Shown here one piece after another: positions 16,520 through 25,900 of a stretch of DNA of 64,000 nt. This DNA comes from UBA5009 sp038043185 (GTDB lineage Bacteria; Bdellovibrionota; Bdellovibrionia; Bdellovibrionales; Bdellovibrionaceae): positions 1-64,000 of the forward strand of contig JBBTCO010000034.1 of NCBI GenBank assembly GCA_038043185.1, read 5' to 3'. Under the pieces are notes generated by a model that ran no database searches, was not told where the DNA came from, and saw only the letters and a list, made by a program, of their open reading frames with translations. The translations under genes and the position numbers were made by a program. Positions within the stretch are counted from its first letter, which is position 1, and each line of letters starts with the position of its first letter.

Positions 16520-17413
16520 TCAAGGACGTTTAGCGAAATCAGCAGAACCCCAAGTGGGATATTCCGGTGCAGTTGAAGTGGCTAGCTCTCGAAGCGATAA
16601 AGCTCGGCTCTGAGTTTTTAGAACCATATCAGCAAGAACCACTCTTCCTAAAAAAGTTTGGCTTTCTGAAACACCAATTGTTCGAGTCAGCGGCGACGAA
16701 CAAATTGTTTCTTCGTAAGCATGTTTCTTTTCTGAATCTGAAAAGCTGAAAGACAGTAAAAAACTTGAAACAGCTATACCCACATCGCTGGATCGATCAG
16801 CATAGTTTGTGGTGGTGCATGTAGAAACCTCTTGCACTCCCAAAAAGCTAAACTGTGCTACCCGTTGCGCCGTTTTTTTGACCAAGGGTAAAATTGAATT
16901 GAAAGAATCATTGGAAATATTTACTGCCAACTGTAAAGACTTTGCGGCCATGACCTTTGCATAGACAATAGCAAGCTCGTTATCTTTAAAGTAAGAAATC
17001 AAATTAGCTTTTAATTCTTTAAAATCTTCAGCTTGACGACGGTTAAATTGAGAAACTTCTGCAGCATTCGTCGTCATAATTTTTGCGACATCCCAATTCC
17101 GATGACCAGAACCCGACAGCAAGCCAAACAAGATGCTAAACGCGCCGCTTTGACTGTTATTTTCAGTTACAACCTCTTGTCGCTTTTCATTGAGCGTATT
17201 TTCGACAGAGCTGATCATTTTGTCTAAGCCAACGGCGTCGGCAATTTCATTAGCCGCTGCTGCCGCTGTCACCGCAGCAGTTAGATATTTTTTTGCACTT
17301 TCTAGAGTTTGAATATCGGCGATCGTTTTTTGGTATTTGTGCAAATCTATTTTTGCTTCGCTAGTTATCACTGTAAAAAATAAAACTATTGTCATTGTAA
17401 ATTGTTTTTTCAT
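16520..17413 (-). CDS. Secreted helical protein, unknown function
   Basis: 297 residues starting at the ATG at 17413, with AAGGAG seven bases upstream. It has a signal peptide (MKKQFTMTIVLFFTVITSEA) and then an Ala-rich, mostly helical mature part with one Cys pair (TCTTT and TICSS). It is likely periplasmic. It lies downstream of the repeat-containing secreted protein, with the scaffold gap between them, and may share its transcript. No family is recognised. Confidence 0.6.
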   Translation of the reverse strand: MKKQFTMTIVLFFTVITSEAKIDLHKYQKTIADIQTLESAKKYLTAAVTAAAAANEIADAVGLDKMISSVENTLNEKRQEVVTENNSQSGAFSILFGLLSGSGHRNWDVAKIMTTNAAEVSQFNRRQAEDFKELKANLISYFKDNELAIVYAKVMAAKSLQLAVNISNDSFNSILPLVKKTAQRVAQFSFLGVQEVSTCTTTNYADRSSDVGIAVSSFLLSFSFSDSEKKHAYEETICSSPLTRTIGVSESQTFLGRVVLADMVLKTQSRALSLRELATSTAPEYPTWGSADFAKRP

Positions 17414-17444
17414 AAAAATCTCCTTAATTATTATTGAATTTTTT

Positions 17445-17544
17445 NNNNNNNNNNNNNNNNNNNNNNNNNNNNNNNNNNNNNNNNNNNNNNNNNNNNNNNN
17501 NNNNNNNNNNNNNNNNNNNNNNNNNNNNNNNNNNNNNNNNNNNN
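17445..17544. other. 100-base scaffold gap (N run)
   Basis: Exactly 100 Ns, the conventional placeholder for a gap of unknown size. The sequence on the right edge is a 102-base repeat unit, so the gap probably arose from collapse of a tandem repeat, and its true length is unknown. Confidence 0.95.
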
Positions 17545-17701
17545 AAAACACTGTTCTTGCGCTTCGACTCGGGTAACGTAATGACTGATTGAATCGGCAA
17601 ACCCATAACAGCTTCTAGAGCTTGTAAGTTTGCGAAAAATATTTTTAAAACACTGTTCTTGCGCTTCGACTCGGGTAACGTAATGACTGATTGAATCGGC
17701 A
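17545..17701 (-). repeat. 102-base direct tandem repeat, coding, cut by the gap
   Basis: A 55-base identical segment at 17545-17599 recurs at 17647-17701, a period of 102 bases, or exactly 34 codons. The repeated peptide is ADSISHYVTRVEAQEQCF. The copy next to the gap is probably the visible edge of a longer array. Confidence 0.85.
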
Positions 17702-18549
17702 TCACCAAAACATTTTTGCCCCAGCAAGATTGCAATTTCATTTGAGTCCGGCTTATTCACTTTAACTCCAACAATGGTGATTTTTTTCTTTCCAAGCAGA
17801 CTGTCAAACTGAGCTTCAGAAATTTTTAAATCTGCATCTTGTATCAGATACATTTTAAGTTCGCGGTTAAACATATATGTATGATCTTCATTGGCTACGT
17901 CTTGATCGAAAGCGATAATTTTTTTTCCAGCTTTGTCTTCCACTGGCATTGGCACCAAGGCGGCGCTGATAAGATCATTCACTATTTTAGCTCGATCATC
18001 TCCTGTTAAACCGCCTCGTTTCTGAACTTGTGCTTTAAAAGCACGAATGTAGAGCAAGGCCGTTCGTTTAGATAAATTCATGAGGTCCATGTAAAGCCCC
18101 CCTCTGAAGTCACTGATTGTTCGTATCACTTGGTCTTTTTCAGTTGCATTAAGATCATTCATAGATCTGGCATTTTCCGGAAAAGTTATGGGCACTAAAA
18201 AACTTTCTTGAATGCGAATCTTTGGATCAATGCCCGTCTTAATTCGAACCGTGTCGAGCACTCCCTTGGCTTGGGTCAAGGCTTCCTCTGTTCTATTCGC
18301 AGCCAGAAGATCTTCAATGATATTAAATTTTTCGATCATTTGCTTTTCTAAATTTTGCAGCAATTGTCTTGTTTGCGCCGCCTGCTCGGCTGTTTCCTCT
18401 GCATTGATATGCAGAGTTTGAGCAGGATTTTGGTCGTTGTCGCAAAAAATCCAACAGGCTTGGCTTGGTTGGGAAATAGCGAAGGTTAATAATGTACCGA
18501 AAATCAGCGGTCGTAGCGATCTGCTTAAATTCAAATTTATTCTGGACAT
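17545..18549 (-). CDS. Secreted protein with C-terminal 34-residue tandem repeats (3' end in gap)
   Basis: At least 335 residues are visible before the scaffold gap; the stop codon is not determined. The start ATG at 18549 has AAGGAG upstream, and the N-terminus carries a signal peptide ending near PSQA, followed by CWIFC. A coiled-coil-like helical region (about 45-110) and a mixed region lead to the C-terminal repeats. Each repeat contains ADSISHYVTRVEAQEQC and two Cys positions. The protein is probably periplasmic or surface-exposed. It is divergent from the TIGR02147 regulator, which may control it. No known family is recognised. Confidence 0.65.
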
Positions 18550-18681
18550 GAGGGGCTCCTTTGTATTGTTTTAAATATCTATTTCGTTCTGGAGCAATTT
18601 AACGCACTGCATTCTTATGCGCAATATTAAATTTATTAATTTATTTATAAAAAGTTTATTTTATAATAAACTCTATAATCT

Positions 18682-19497
18682 ATGAAGCTAGATCTGTTTG
18701 AATACTCTGACTACAAGAATTACCTGCGCGATCGCCTGCGAATTGATAACCTTGAAACTAAGGGGCTCAAGAGCAAACTCTGTGTTCATATTGGTTGCCA
18801 ACCCTCTTATTTATCGCAGGTGTTAAATGGCAAACCCCATTTTACTTTGGAACAATGCACGCGACTCAATGGGTTTTTTGGCCATACAAAAGATGAATCT
18901 AAGTATTTTTTATTTATGCTTGAAGCTGATCGTGCCGGCACCAAAGAACTTCAAAATTTTTTCAATGAGCAGCTGCTGGAAATTCGACAGGATCGTCTTA
19001 ATCTCAAGAAGCGACTGCATGGCACTGGGGATCTACCGCGAGAGGTTCAGCATACTTACTATAGCACTTGGTATTACGCGGCCATTCATGTGATGCTATC
19101 TATCCCTGAATTTCAAGATGTTTCTAAAATTGCAACTAGTCTTCATTTGCCAATGAATATCGTCAGCGGAGTGATTCAATTTTTAGAGGAAATTGGTTTG
19201 ATTAGTTTCAACAAAGGAACTTACGTTCTGACTAAAAAAAGCTTCTTTTTAGGCCGAGAGTCTGAGTTCATTCAAAGACATCATATCAATTGGCGGAGTC
19301 AGGCTCTGCAATCTGTAGAAAAAAATTTAGCAGAAGATTTACATTATTCAAATGTGGTTGCTATTTCAAAATCGGATTTTCATAAAATCAAAGAGATTTT
19401 TGCATCAGCAATAGAAGAGTCCAGAAAAGTCATTGGCCCTTCGAAGGAAGAAGCGCTCTATGCTCTCACTCTTGATGCCTTTCGCTTATGGGTATAG
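18682..19497 (+). CDS. TIGR02147 family transcriptional regulator
   Basis: 271 residues with the hallmark N-terminus LFEYSDYKNYLRDRL, an HTH-like segment (about 40-60, CQPSYLSQVLNGKPHFTLEQ) and the LFMLEADRAGTKE motif. The C-terminal half is a second winged-helix-like region typical of these proteins (IATSLHLPMNIVSGVIQFLEEIGLI). The family is expanded in Bdellovibrio and Fibrobacter relatives and is thought to regulate transcription. It is divergently oriented to the repeat-protein gene, 132 bases apart, and followed by two secreted-protein genes. No strong Shine-Dalgarno sequence is visible, so translation may be leaderless-like or weak. Confidence 0.85.
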   Translation: MKLDLFEYSDYKNYLRDRLRIDNLETKGLKSKLCVHIGCQPSYLSQVLNGKPHFTLEQCTRLNGFFGHTKDESKYFLFMLEADRAGTKELQNFFNEQLLEIRQDRLNLKKRLHGTGDLPREVQHTYYSTWYYAAIHVMLSIPEFQDVSKIATSLHLPMNIVSGVIQFLEEIGLISFNKGTYVLTKKSFFLGRESEFIQRHHINWRSQALQSVEKNLAEDLHYSNVVAISKSDFHKIKEIFASAIEESRKVIGPSKEEALYALTLDAFRLWV

Positions 19498-19589
19498 AAA
19501 TTGCTCTTTTAGCGTATGACCCTAAGATGAGAGTTCTTTCCCTTTATATTGATTTTACTCTCTATTATGATTGATAAGGATGGCTTAAA

Positions 19590-20543
19590 ATGGGCTTATG
19601 TTCAAAATTTAGTCAGATTATTTTTTGCTTAGCGATCAGCTTCTTACCACGCTTATCTTATTGTGGCACAGAAAGCGGTGGTGGTGGCACATCTGTCGAT
19701 TACAATGGAAGTCGTATTCTTCTGGATTTTCTTCGAATTGAAAAGGGAACTTATAAAAGCTTTAACGATAATGATTCACTTCAATTAGTCATTAATAATA
19801 AAGCCCAGACGTTTCATAAATCTTCTATTTCTGACAAATTTTTTATTAAAAAAAATGAGTCATCGATCTCGATCAGCAGCAAAGAGTTGTCGCTGATACT
19901 TAATTCACCTAAAAAAATAACTGAAATTAATCAACCCAGTGACTTGTTTTTTTCAGATCCAATGCAGCTGGTTTTACATGTGCTTTCAACTTGGACAGAT
20001 AATAATCCTTTGGGCTTTGCCGTCGATAGTCAAATTTTTAATTTATTTGCTCCGGTAACTTGGCAAATTTCTTCACAAAATCTTAAAGGCTCAACAGCTG
20101 CCTTGCAAGATTTTCAACGAAAAGGGATTTCAAATCCCCGCCTTGTCGCCTATTATAAGCGTGATTTTCACGCCGAAGATCACAGCAAATCAGAATACAA
20201 AATTCTAATTAATGCCCCAGAATGGAATCAGCTCTCGGTTCTGAGCCAAGCGGGAACGATTCTTCACGAAGGAATCCGCCATCACCAATTTTTAAATATG
20301 GAAAATGGTCAAGTCGAAGTTCTTTTGGATGAATCTGCATTACAAACAGCAACAGCGATTATACTTTTGTGCAAGCCCCGCCCCATGTTGAGTCAATATC
20401 TTAACTATTTATTTCTTGGACGTCAAAACACTGCACCCGCCATTGCCTTATTTGGAACATATGAAAATTTAATCGAAAAATATTGTATCCCCAGTTTTCA
20501 CAATGGGGTTCTAAATTTAGATGAAGATTGGAACAATCAATGA
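19590..20543 (+). CDS. Secreted protein with an HExxRH motif, putative metal-binding
   Basis: 317 residues with a signal peptide and the ESGGGGTS segment just after cleavage, as often seen in exported proteins of this group. In the second half ILHEGIRHHQF contains HEGIRH with an adjacent His, and a Glu-rich helix (EVLLDESALQ) follows. This could bind a metal but is not the canonical HExxH spacing, so protease activity is not claimed. Its stop overlaps the next gene's start by ATGA, giving a two-gene operon. Confidence 0.6.
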   Translation: MGLCSKFSQIIFCLAISFLPRLSYCGTESGGGGTSVDYNGSRILLDFLRIEKGTYKSFNDNDSLQLVINNKAQTFHKSSISDKFFIKKNESSISISSKELSLILNSPKKITEINQPSDLFFSDPMQLVLHVLSTWTDNNPLGFAVDSQIFNLFAPVTWQISSQNLKGSTAALQDFQRKGISNPRLVAYYKRDFHAEDHSKSEYKILINAPEWNQLSVLSQAGTILHEGIRHHQFLNMENGQVEVLLDESALQTATAIILLCKPRPMLSQYLNYLFLGRQNTAPAIALFGTYENLIEKYCIPSFHNGVLNLDEDWNNQ

Positions 20544-21109
20544 ATCTAAAATATCTTATTCTCACCCCGTTGTTTCTATTCTCATCATTGAGTCTTGGCC
20601 AGATGCCTTCAAAAAAGCCTTACTCTACCGCTGATCTCGTGAATATTCTTCAAACAGTGCAGAATGTAATGAATAGCACTTATGAAGCGCTGAGAGGCAA
20701 TGAAACTGATTCTTGGAGCGCGCAATCTCTTGCTATTGCGATGGGTCCCGAGGCAGAAACCGCAACATCACTTTTTGGTTATGGCAAAACTCCTGAAGAA
20801 GCTCAAGCTCGCGCCGGTTTGGTTTGTATAAAATGGAAATGCTCTCAATTACCTGGATTCAAAAATCAAACCATAGAAACTTTTAAATCCTACTCTCCAG
20901 AAAAACTCATTGATTTTTTACTTGCCTCTGGACGCCCTGATCTTATTCCGAAGAATGCAAATTTTGACAAACAGGAATTTAAACAAAATTTTCTTGTTAG
21001 TCTTGAATCAAAGACGAATTCTTGCAGTGATGACCAGCAGCCTATAGCAAAAATATCTATGTATGTAATGTGCGTTAGCTCAGGTGCTACTCTTAAGAAA
21101 AACTTTTAA
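20540..21109 (+). CDS. Small secreted protein coupled to the HEGIRH protein
   Basis: 189 residues from the ATG at 20540, overlapping the previous stop by four bases. It has a signal peptide (MNLKYLILTPLFLFSSLSLG) and a mature part of about 170 residues with two pairs of cysteines (VCIKWKC and NSCSDD...MCVS). It is likely periplasmic and probably works with the preceding gene product. No family is recognised. The 3' end overlaps the convergent mpl gene by 17 bases. Confidence 0.6.
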   Translation: MNLKYLILTPLFLFSSLSLGQMPSKKPYSTADLVNILQTVQNVMNSTYEALRGNETDSWSAQSLAIAMGPEAETATSLFGYGKTPEEAQARAGLVCIKWKCSQLPGFKNQTIETFKSYSPEKLIDFLLASGRPDLIPKNANFDKQEFKQNFLVSLESKTNSCSDDQQPIAKISMYVMCVSSGATLKKNF

Positions 21110-22505
21110 TTATTTTCTGATAGATCCCATCAAAACCTCCATTGCTCATAATCAGAATCAAATCCCCACTTTTTGCTCGGGATTTCAAATTTGTCACAAT
21201 CTGATCCGCATTATCAAAACAGGCCGCAGATTTATTTTTCTTCTTCAAATCATTCACCAATTCTTCCGTAGAAAAACGATCTTCCTCGTCAATTTTTGTT
21301 TGATCAAAAGCTTTGGCCAATAAAATTTCCTGAGCTGATTGAAAAGCTTCTGCATAATCTTTTTGAAAAATTTTTCTTCGAGAGGTGGCCGAGCGAGGTT
21401 CGAATACGGCAAATATTTTTCGCCCTTGGTACTGCTTAGCTATCCCCTTCAGAGTTTCTCGGACTGCCGTTGGGTGATGAGCAAAATCTTCAATGACAAG
21501 AACTCCGCCTGGCTCGCCAAGAATTTCTTGCCGGCGCTTAACCCCTTCAAAGCTTTGCATAGATTTTTTAACGGACTCGATATCCACTTTTAAAAGATAA
21601 CATAAAATAATGACTGAAGCTGCGTTCAGCAAATTGTAATCACCAGACATCGTCGTCACAAAAGGCCCCAAAACTTCAGTTCCCTTTTTGATTTGAAAAT
21701 GAGTTTCAATGGCCGCACCTGGGTTATTTAATTTCTCAATAATAAAATGAGAGTTTTTAAAACCATAAGTAAAAACATTTTTTGTATTACTTTGTTCAAG
21801 TAAATCTTTAATATTCGAATCCTCGCCCCAGCAAACTAAATGTCCCTCACGAGGTATCATACGAATTAAACGTGAAAAGGCCGCTTTAACTGCATTCAAA
21901 TCTTTGTAAATATCAGCATGATCGAATTCAATGGAAGTCAGAATCACATGCTTGGGTTTGTAATGAATAAATTTTGGAACTTTATCAAAATAAGCGGTAT
22001 CGTACTCGTCCCCTTCAATTACAAAATAATTTCCCTCAGGGTTTCGAAATGACTGTGCGAAATTTTTTGGGATTCCACCAATCATAAATCCGGGCTTCAA
22101 TCCGGCTTGATCTAAAACCCAAGACATCAAAGAGGTTGTCGTCGTTTTTCCGTGAGTGCCGCTAATGCAAACGCAATTGCGGTTTTCAATAATAAATTCG
22201 CCCATCGCTTTCGGCAGCGAAGTAAACGGCAGACCTAATTTTTGCAATTCTTGGGCTTCTTCATTATTTGCAGAGATAACGTTGCCCACGATGACAAAAT
22301 CAGGGCGCGGATTAAGATTTTCTTTTTTGTAAGGGGTCAAAATTGGAATTTTCAAATTCTCGAGTTGAGTCGACATCGGCGGATAAGAGTTCGAATCACT
22401 TCCCGTAACACGGAAACCTCGGTCTTTTAATAAACCTGCTAATGACGCCATGGCTGTTCCGCAAATTCCTATCATATGAATGTGTGACCCTGGTCTTAAA
22501 TCCAT
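21093..22505 (-). CDS. mpl: UDP-N-acetylmuramate:L-alanyl-gamma-D-glutamyl-meso-DAP ligase
   Basis: 470 residues of the Mur ligase family, Mpl subgroup. It re-attaches recycled murein tripeptide to UDP-MurNAc in the cytoplasm. The N-terminal GICGTAMASLAGL replaces the MurC-type GIGG, GTHGKTTTTSLMS is the ATP-binding P-loop, and EGDEYDTAYFDK and DFAHHPTAVRETL are family motifs. The gene is the last of a long minus-strand run and follows the serine hydrolase and LD-carboxypeptidase genes. These three fit a murein-recycling subset downstream of purine synthesis. It could be read as MurC, but the N-terminal motif supports Mpl. Confidence 0.9.
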   Translation of the reverse strand: MDLRPGSHIHMIGICGTAMASLAGLLKDRGFRVTGSDSNSYPPMSTQLENLKIPILTPYKKENLNPRPDFVIVGNVISANNEEAQELQKLGLPFTSLPKAMGEFIIENRNCVCISGTHGKTTTTSLMSWVLDQAGLKPGFMIGGIPKNFAQSFRNPEGNYFVIEGDEYDTAYFDKVPKFIHYKPKHVILTSIEFDHADIYKDLNAVKAAFSRLIRMIPREGHLVCWGEDSNIKDLLEQSNTKNVFTYGFKNSHFIIEKLNNPGAAIETHFQIKKGTEVLGPFVTTMSGDYNLLNAASVIILCYLLKVDIESVKKSMQSFEGVKRRQEILGEPGGVLVIEDFAHHPTAVRETLKGIAKQYQGRKIFAVFEPRSATSRRKIFQKDYAEAFQSAQEILLAKAFDQTKIDEEDRFSTEELVNDLKKKNKSAACFDNADQIVTNLKSRAKSGDLILIMSNGGFDGIYQKIIKSFS

Positions 22506-22508
22506 GAC

Positions 22509-23579
22509 TCAGCCTCCGAATGAAGATTTGCGAAGCCCCTCGACAATCCAATTGTGGATTTGCGGACGAAGTTTGGCGAAAGATTTATTTTCGCGTCCAT
22601 ACACCAATCGATTACTTAAAATGGCTACCGCTAAATCAGATTTTGGATCATACCAAACAGATGTGCCTGTAAATCCGGTGTGACCAATCGAGTTTAAAGA
22701 AAAATATCCACCACAACTGGCCGATCCTGGTGTCGGCAACATATAGCCCAGCGCCCAATCACCAAGACCTTCGGGTCTTGCCCGTTGTGCAAACAATTGT
22801 GCTGTTTTTTGTTTGATTGAATATCTGGCAATTCCTAAAAGTTGCGAACGCAAATGTAAAACATACCAACCAAGATCGTCGATGCTGCCAAACAATCCGG
22901 CGTGGGTTGAAACCCCGCCCATGGCCCAACAGTTTTCATCATGAACTTCACCAATTAAAAGTCTTTTTCGCCAAGGACACTCTTCAGTTGGCGCAAACAA
23001 ACTCATCTTATGTGTGGTTTGATTGCGTGGATGAAATTCAAGAGTTGTCCCCTCGTAAAATCGTCCTTTGATATCATTCCAAATCGCAACCAGATCTTTT
23101 TGATAAAAGGCTTCTAAAACAAAACCCAAAATAATAAAATCAATATCGGAATAAACGCTGGCGTCATCCGTTTTTTGTGGAACCAAAGAAGCAATTTCTT
23201 GGCGAAGTGACTCGCGCCTTTGTTGCCAAGTTTTATTTATATCGAGTTTTTGATAAAATGGCAGCCACCATTCATAACCAGCACTGTGAGTAAGTAATTG
23301 AAACAATCTGATTTCTGAATTTTTTACCCAAGGTAATAGCGATTGCAAAGTTGTATCTAAATTCCATTTTTTTTCTTCAAAAGCCAACATCATGGCTTGA
23401 ACCGTATAGATAACTTTAGTCAAACTGGCATAGTCATAATAAGCATAGGTATCACCAACGCCGACGTTACAAATTAAGCGCCCATTTTGATAAGCGCGAA
23501 TCATTACGCCAGGAGTAACATCCCGAATGCGCGGAGCTAGTTGCTCCATTAAACTTTTCTCGAGGACTGAATACTTCAT
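22509..23579 (-). CDS. Beta-lactamase-fold serine hydrolase
   Basis: 356 residues of the class C/penicillin-binding-protein-like hydrolase family. The nucleophile motif SxxK is SLTK (about 52-55), the second motif is YSDID in the YxN position, and GHTGFTGTS near residue 300 stands in for the KTG-like motif. There is no signal peptide, so it appears cytoplasmic, unlike secreted beta-lactamases. It overlaps LD-carboxypeptidase by four bases and is followed by mpl, which suggests murein peptide processing. Substrate is inferred only; esterase activity is an alternative. Confidence 0.8.
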   Translation of the reverse strand: MKYSVLEKSLMEQLAPRIRDVTPGVMIRAYQNGRLICNVGVGDTYAYYDYASLTKVIYTVQAMMLAFEEKKWNLDTTLQSLLPWVKNSEIRLFQLLTHSAGYEWWLPFYQKLDINKTWQQRRESLRQEIASLVPQKTDDASVYSDIDFIILGFVLEAFYQKDLVAIWNDIKGRFYEGTTLEFHPRNQTTHKMSLFAPTEECPWRKRLLIGEVHDENCWAMGGVSTHAGLFGSIDDLGWYVLHLRSQLLGIARYSIKQKTAQLFAQRARPEGLGDWALGYMLPTPGSASCGGYFSLNSIGHTGFTGTSVWYDPKSDLAVAILSNRLVYGRENKSFAKLRPQIHNWIVEGLRKSSFGG

Positions 23580-24508
23580 CCTTTAACTCCAGAATCGATG
23601 ATCAATTTTCCACTTTCCCCACCTTGCAGTACGGCGGGAGTTCCAAAAAACAAGGGTCGCTGAATTTCTCCGTGACCAGTCTCGAGACCCATAAAAACCG
23701 GAACCTTAACTTCACTAGAAAATCTTTTCAAAACATCAAGATACAACAAGCTTCCATCTTTTTCTGCACACTGGAAAAATTCGCCAAATAAAATGGATTC
23801 AACTTTTTCCAGTACTCCTGATTGTTGCAAATGAACCAAGACCCGGTCAATGCGATACGCCCTCTCGCCAATTTCTTCGACAAAAAGAATCTTTTTATTA
23901 AGTTTAATTTTTGTGCGAGTGCCAATGGAGCTTTGCAAGGTCACCAAGTTTCCACCCACCACGCTCGAGTTTATTTTTTTCAGTTTTTGTGCTTGAGGAT
24001 TAAGAGGCTGAAGACCAGCAAACTCTGTTTTTTGCGAGCGTCCTTCCAATAAATCCTTCAACTCTTGCACCACGTTGGCTGGACTTTTTCTTAAACCCAA
24101 TCGATCCAGATGAGCTCCATGAAGGCTTGGCCATTTCCAGAACTGATTCACAAAGTGGTGTAGACTGGTGATATCGCTGAGGCCAATGATTATCTTTGCT
24201 TGCGCAGGTTTTTTCATTTTAAGTAGCTGCGGCCAAAGACGGTTGCTGCCGTAGCCTCCGCGCAAGCACCAAATAAAACGACTATCTTTGGCAATTAAAG
24301 CTTTTTTTAAAAACTGAAATCGTTTTTCATCCGAATTGGCATGAAGAAAATGATCTTCAATTAAATCCCCAGGCATTCGCGGCTGATATCCCCACTCTCG
24401 CAATAAACTAAGAGCGCCCTCAACTTCTTCAGGACGAGGAGCAAATCCGGGAGCTACAATGTCAATAATGTCTCCGGGGGCAAGACAGGGAATTTTATTT
24501 TGAGGCAT
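23576..24508 (-). CDS. ldcA: LD-carboxypeptidase (peptidase S66)
   Basis: 310 residues, typical for cytoplasmic S66 enzymes that remove the terminal D-Ala from murein tetrapeptide during recycling. The nucleophile Ser is in RGGYGSNRLW. Ser-Asp of GLSDITSLHHF, Glu in VEEIGERAYRIDR and His in ETGHGEIQRPLFFG complete the family pattern. The product tripeptide is the substrate of Mpl encoded just downstream. It overlaps the serine hydrolase gene by four bases and starts 13 bases after purF. The symbol follows the family name. Confidence 0.87.
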   Translation of the reverse strand: MPQNKIPCLAPGDIIDIVAPGFAPRPEEVEGALSLLREWGYQPRMPGDLIEDHFLHANSDEKRFQFLKKALIAKDSRFIWCLRGGYGSNRLWPQLLKMKKPAQAKIIIGLSDITSLHHFVNQFWKWPSLHGAHLDRLGLRKSPANVVQELKDLLEGRSQKTEFAGLQPLNPQAQKLKKINSSVVGGNLVTLQSSIGTRTKIKLNKKILFVEEIGERAYRIDRVLVHLQQSGVLEKVESILFGEFFQCAEKDGSLLYLDVLKRFSSEVKVPVFMGLETGHGEIQRPLFFGTPAVLQGGESGKLIIDSGVKG

Positions 24509-24520
24509 CGACAGGGCATC

Positions 24521-25900
24521 CTACTCTGCGTCGTATAGTTCCGTTGGGTAATGCCCATCAAAACAGGCCGCGCAGTATTTATTCTCCCCTGTTTGCATCG
24601 CTTTGAAAAGCCCTTCGATAGATAAATATCCTAAAGTATCGGCACCGATAAATTTTCGAATTTCCTCGACCGTATTTTGTGCGGCAATCAACTGTTTGCG
24701 ATGAGGAGTATCGACGCCATAATAACAAGGCCCGACTGTTGGCGGGCAAGCGATTCTCATATGGACTTCTTTTGCTCCGGCTTGACGAATGAGATTAATA
24801 ATTTTTTTACTGGTCGTTCCTCTGACTAGGGAATCATCAATAACAATGACCCGCTTACCTTGAATTACCGCTGTTTGTGGATTGAGTTTAATTTTAACTC
24901 CGAAATCACGAATCCCCTGAGTCGGCTGGATGAAAGTCCTTCCGACGTAATGATTTCGAATAATACCAAACTCAAAGGGAATTTTGCTTTGATGACTGTA
25001 ACCCATAGCTGCAGGAACTCCACTATCTGGAACTGGAACAACCACATCGGCTTCAATTGGATTTTCCAAAGCTAACTGGGCACCGAATTTTTTTCTGGAT
25101 TCATATACACTTAGCCCAAAAACTTTACTATCTGGACGAGCAAAATAAATATGTTCGAACACGCAATGAGCGGTCCGATTGGATTTTGCAAACTTTTCAG
25201 AATGTTCGCCGTTCTCGTCCACCCAAAATATTTCGCCGGGCTCGATTTCCCGTTCAAATTGCGCTTCGATTAAATCAAATGCACAAGTTTCCGAAGCAAT
25301 GACCCTGGACCAGCTGCCGTCCTCTTTCATTTTTCGCCCAATAACTAAAGGGCGAAAACCAAAAACATCCCGCACCGCAACCATTTTATCCTGAGATAAA
25401 ACCACCATACTGAAAGCGCCTTCAAGACGTTGCATGGATTCCTTCAAGGCTTGAATGAGGTCATTCGAAGGATTTTTTGAAAGCAAATGCAAAACAATTT
25501 CCGTGTCATTGCTGCCTTGAAAAATAGCCCCTTTTGATTGTAATTCTTTTCTCAGAATGGCGTGATTTACAAAATTTCCGTTATGAGCAATAGCCACCGG
25601 GCCATTCAAAAGATTTGCAGTCAGGGGTTGCGCATTCGTTAACAGATTTTGTCCTGTGGTCGAGTATCTGACATGACCAATCGCTGCTTTTCCCTTTAAT
25701 CTTACTAATTCATTTTCCTTAAAGACATCTCCAACAAGGCCCAATCCTTTGTGATTCAGATGATTTTTTTCATCCAACGAAACAATTCCTGCGGATTCTT
25801 GTCCACGATGTTGCATGGCATAGAGTCCAAGATAAGTTAAACGAGCACTTTCACTATCGCCCCAAATTCCAAAAACTCCGCACTCGTCTTTCCAACTCAT
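24521..25900 (-). CDS. purF: Amidophosphoribosyltransferase, first step of purine synthesis
   Basis: 459 residues. It transfers the glutamine amide to PRPP. A short propeptide (MSWKDE) precedes Cys7 of CGVFG, the N-terminal nucleophile of the glutaminase domain after processing. GHVRYSTTG and HNGNFVN follow. The PRTase domain has IVIDDSLVRGTTSKKI, the PRPP loop, and cysteines for an Fe-S cluster are suggested by CPPTVGPCYYG and CAACFDG. The ATG at 25900 overlaps the purL stop (ATGA) and is preferred over an upstream start at 25924. Purine-operon member. Confidence 0.95.
   Translation of the reverse strand: MSWKDECGVFGIWGDSESARLTYLGLYAMQHRGQESAGIVSLDEKNHLNHKGLGLVGDVFKENELVRLKGKAAIGHVRYSTTGQNLLTNAQPLTANLLNGPVAIAHNGNFVNHAILRKELQSKGAIFQGSNDTEIVLHLLSKNPSNDLIQALKESMQRLEGAFSMVVLSQDKMVAVRDVFGFRPLVIGRKMKEDGSWSRVIASETCAFDLIEAQFEREIEPGEIFWVDENGEHSEKFAKSNRTAHCVFEHIYFARPDSKVFGLSVYESRKKFGAQLALENPIEADVVVPVPDSGVPAAMGYSHQSKIPFEFGIIRNHYVGRTFIQPTQGIRDFGVKIKLNPQTAVIQGKRVIVIDDSLVRGTTSKKIINLIRQAGAKEVHMRIACPPTVGPCYYGVDTPHRKQLIAAQNTVEEIRKFIGADTLGYLSIEGLFKAMQTGENKYCAACFDGHYPTELYDAE

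Noticed and set aside
16344..16613. 89-codon plus-strand frame across two secreted genes
   Set aside because: It is antisense to the signal peptide of one gene and the end of another, and has no ribosome-binding site.
17337..17576. Open frames running through the N gap
   Set aside because: They exist only because Ns were read as coding, and cannot be judged.
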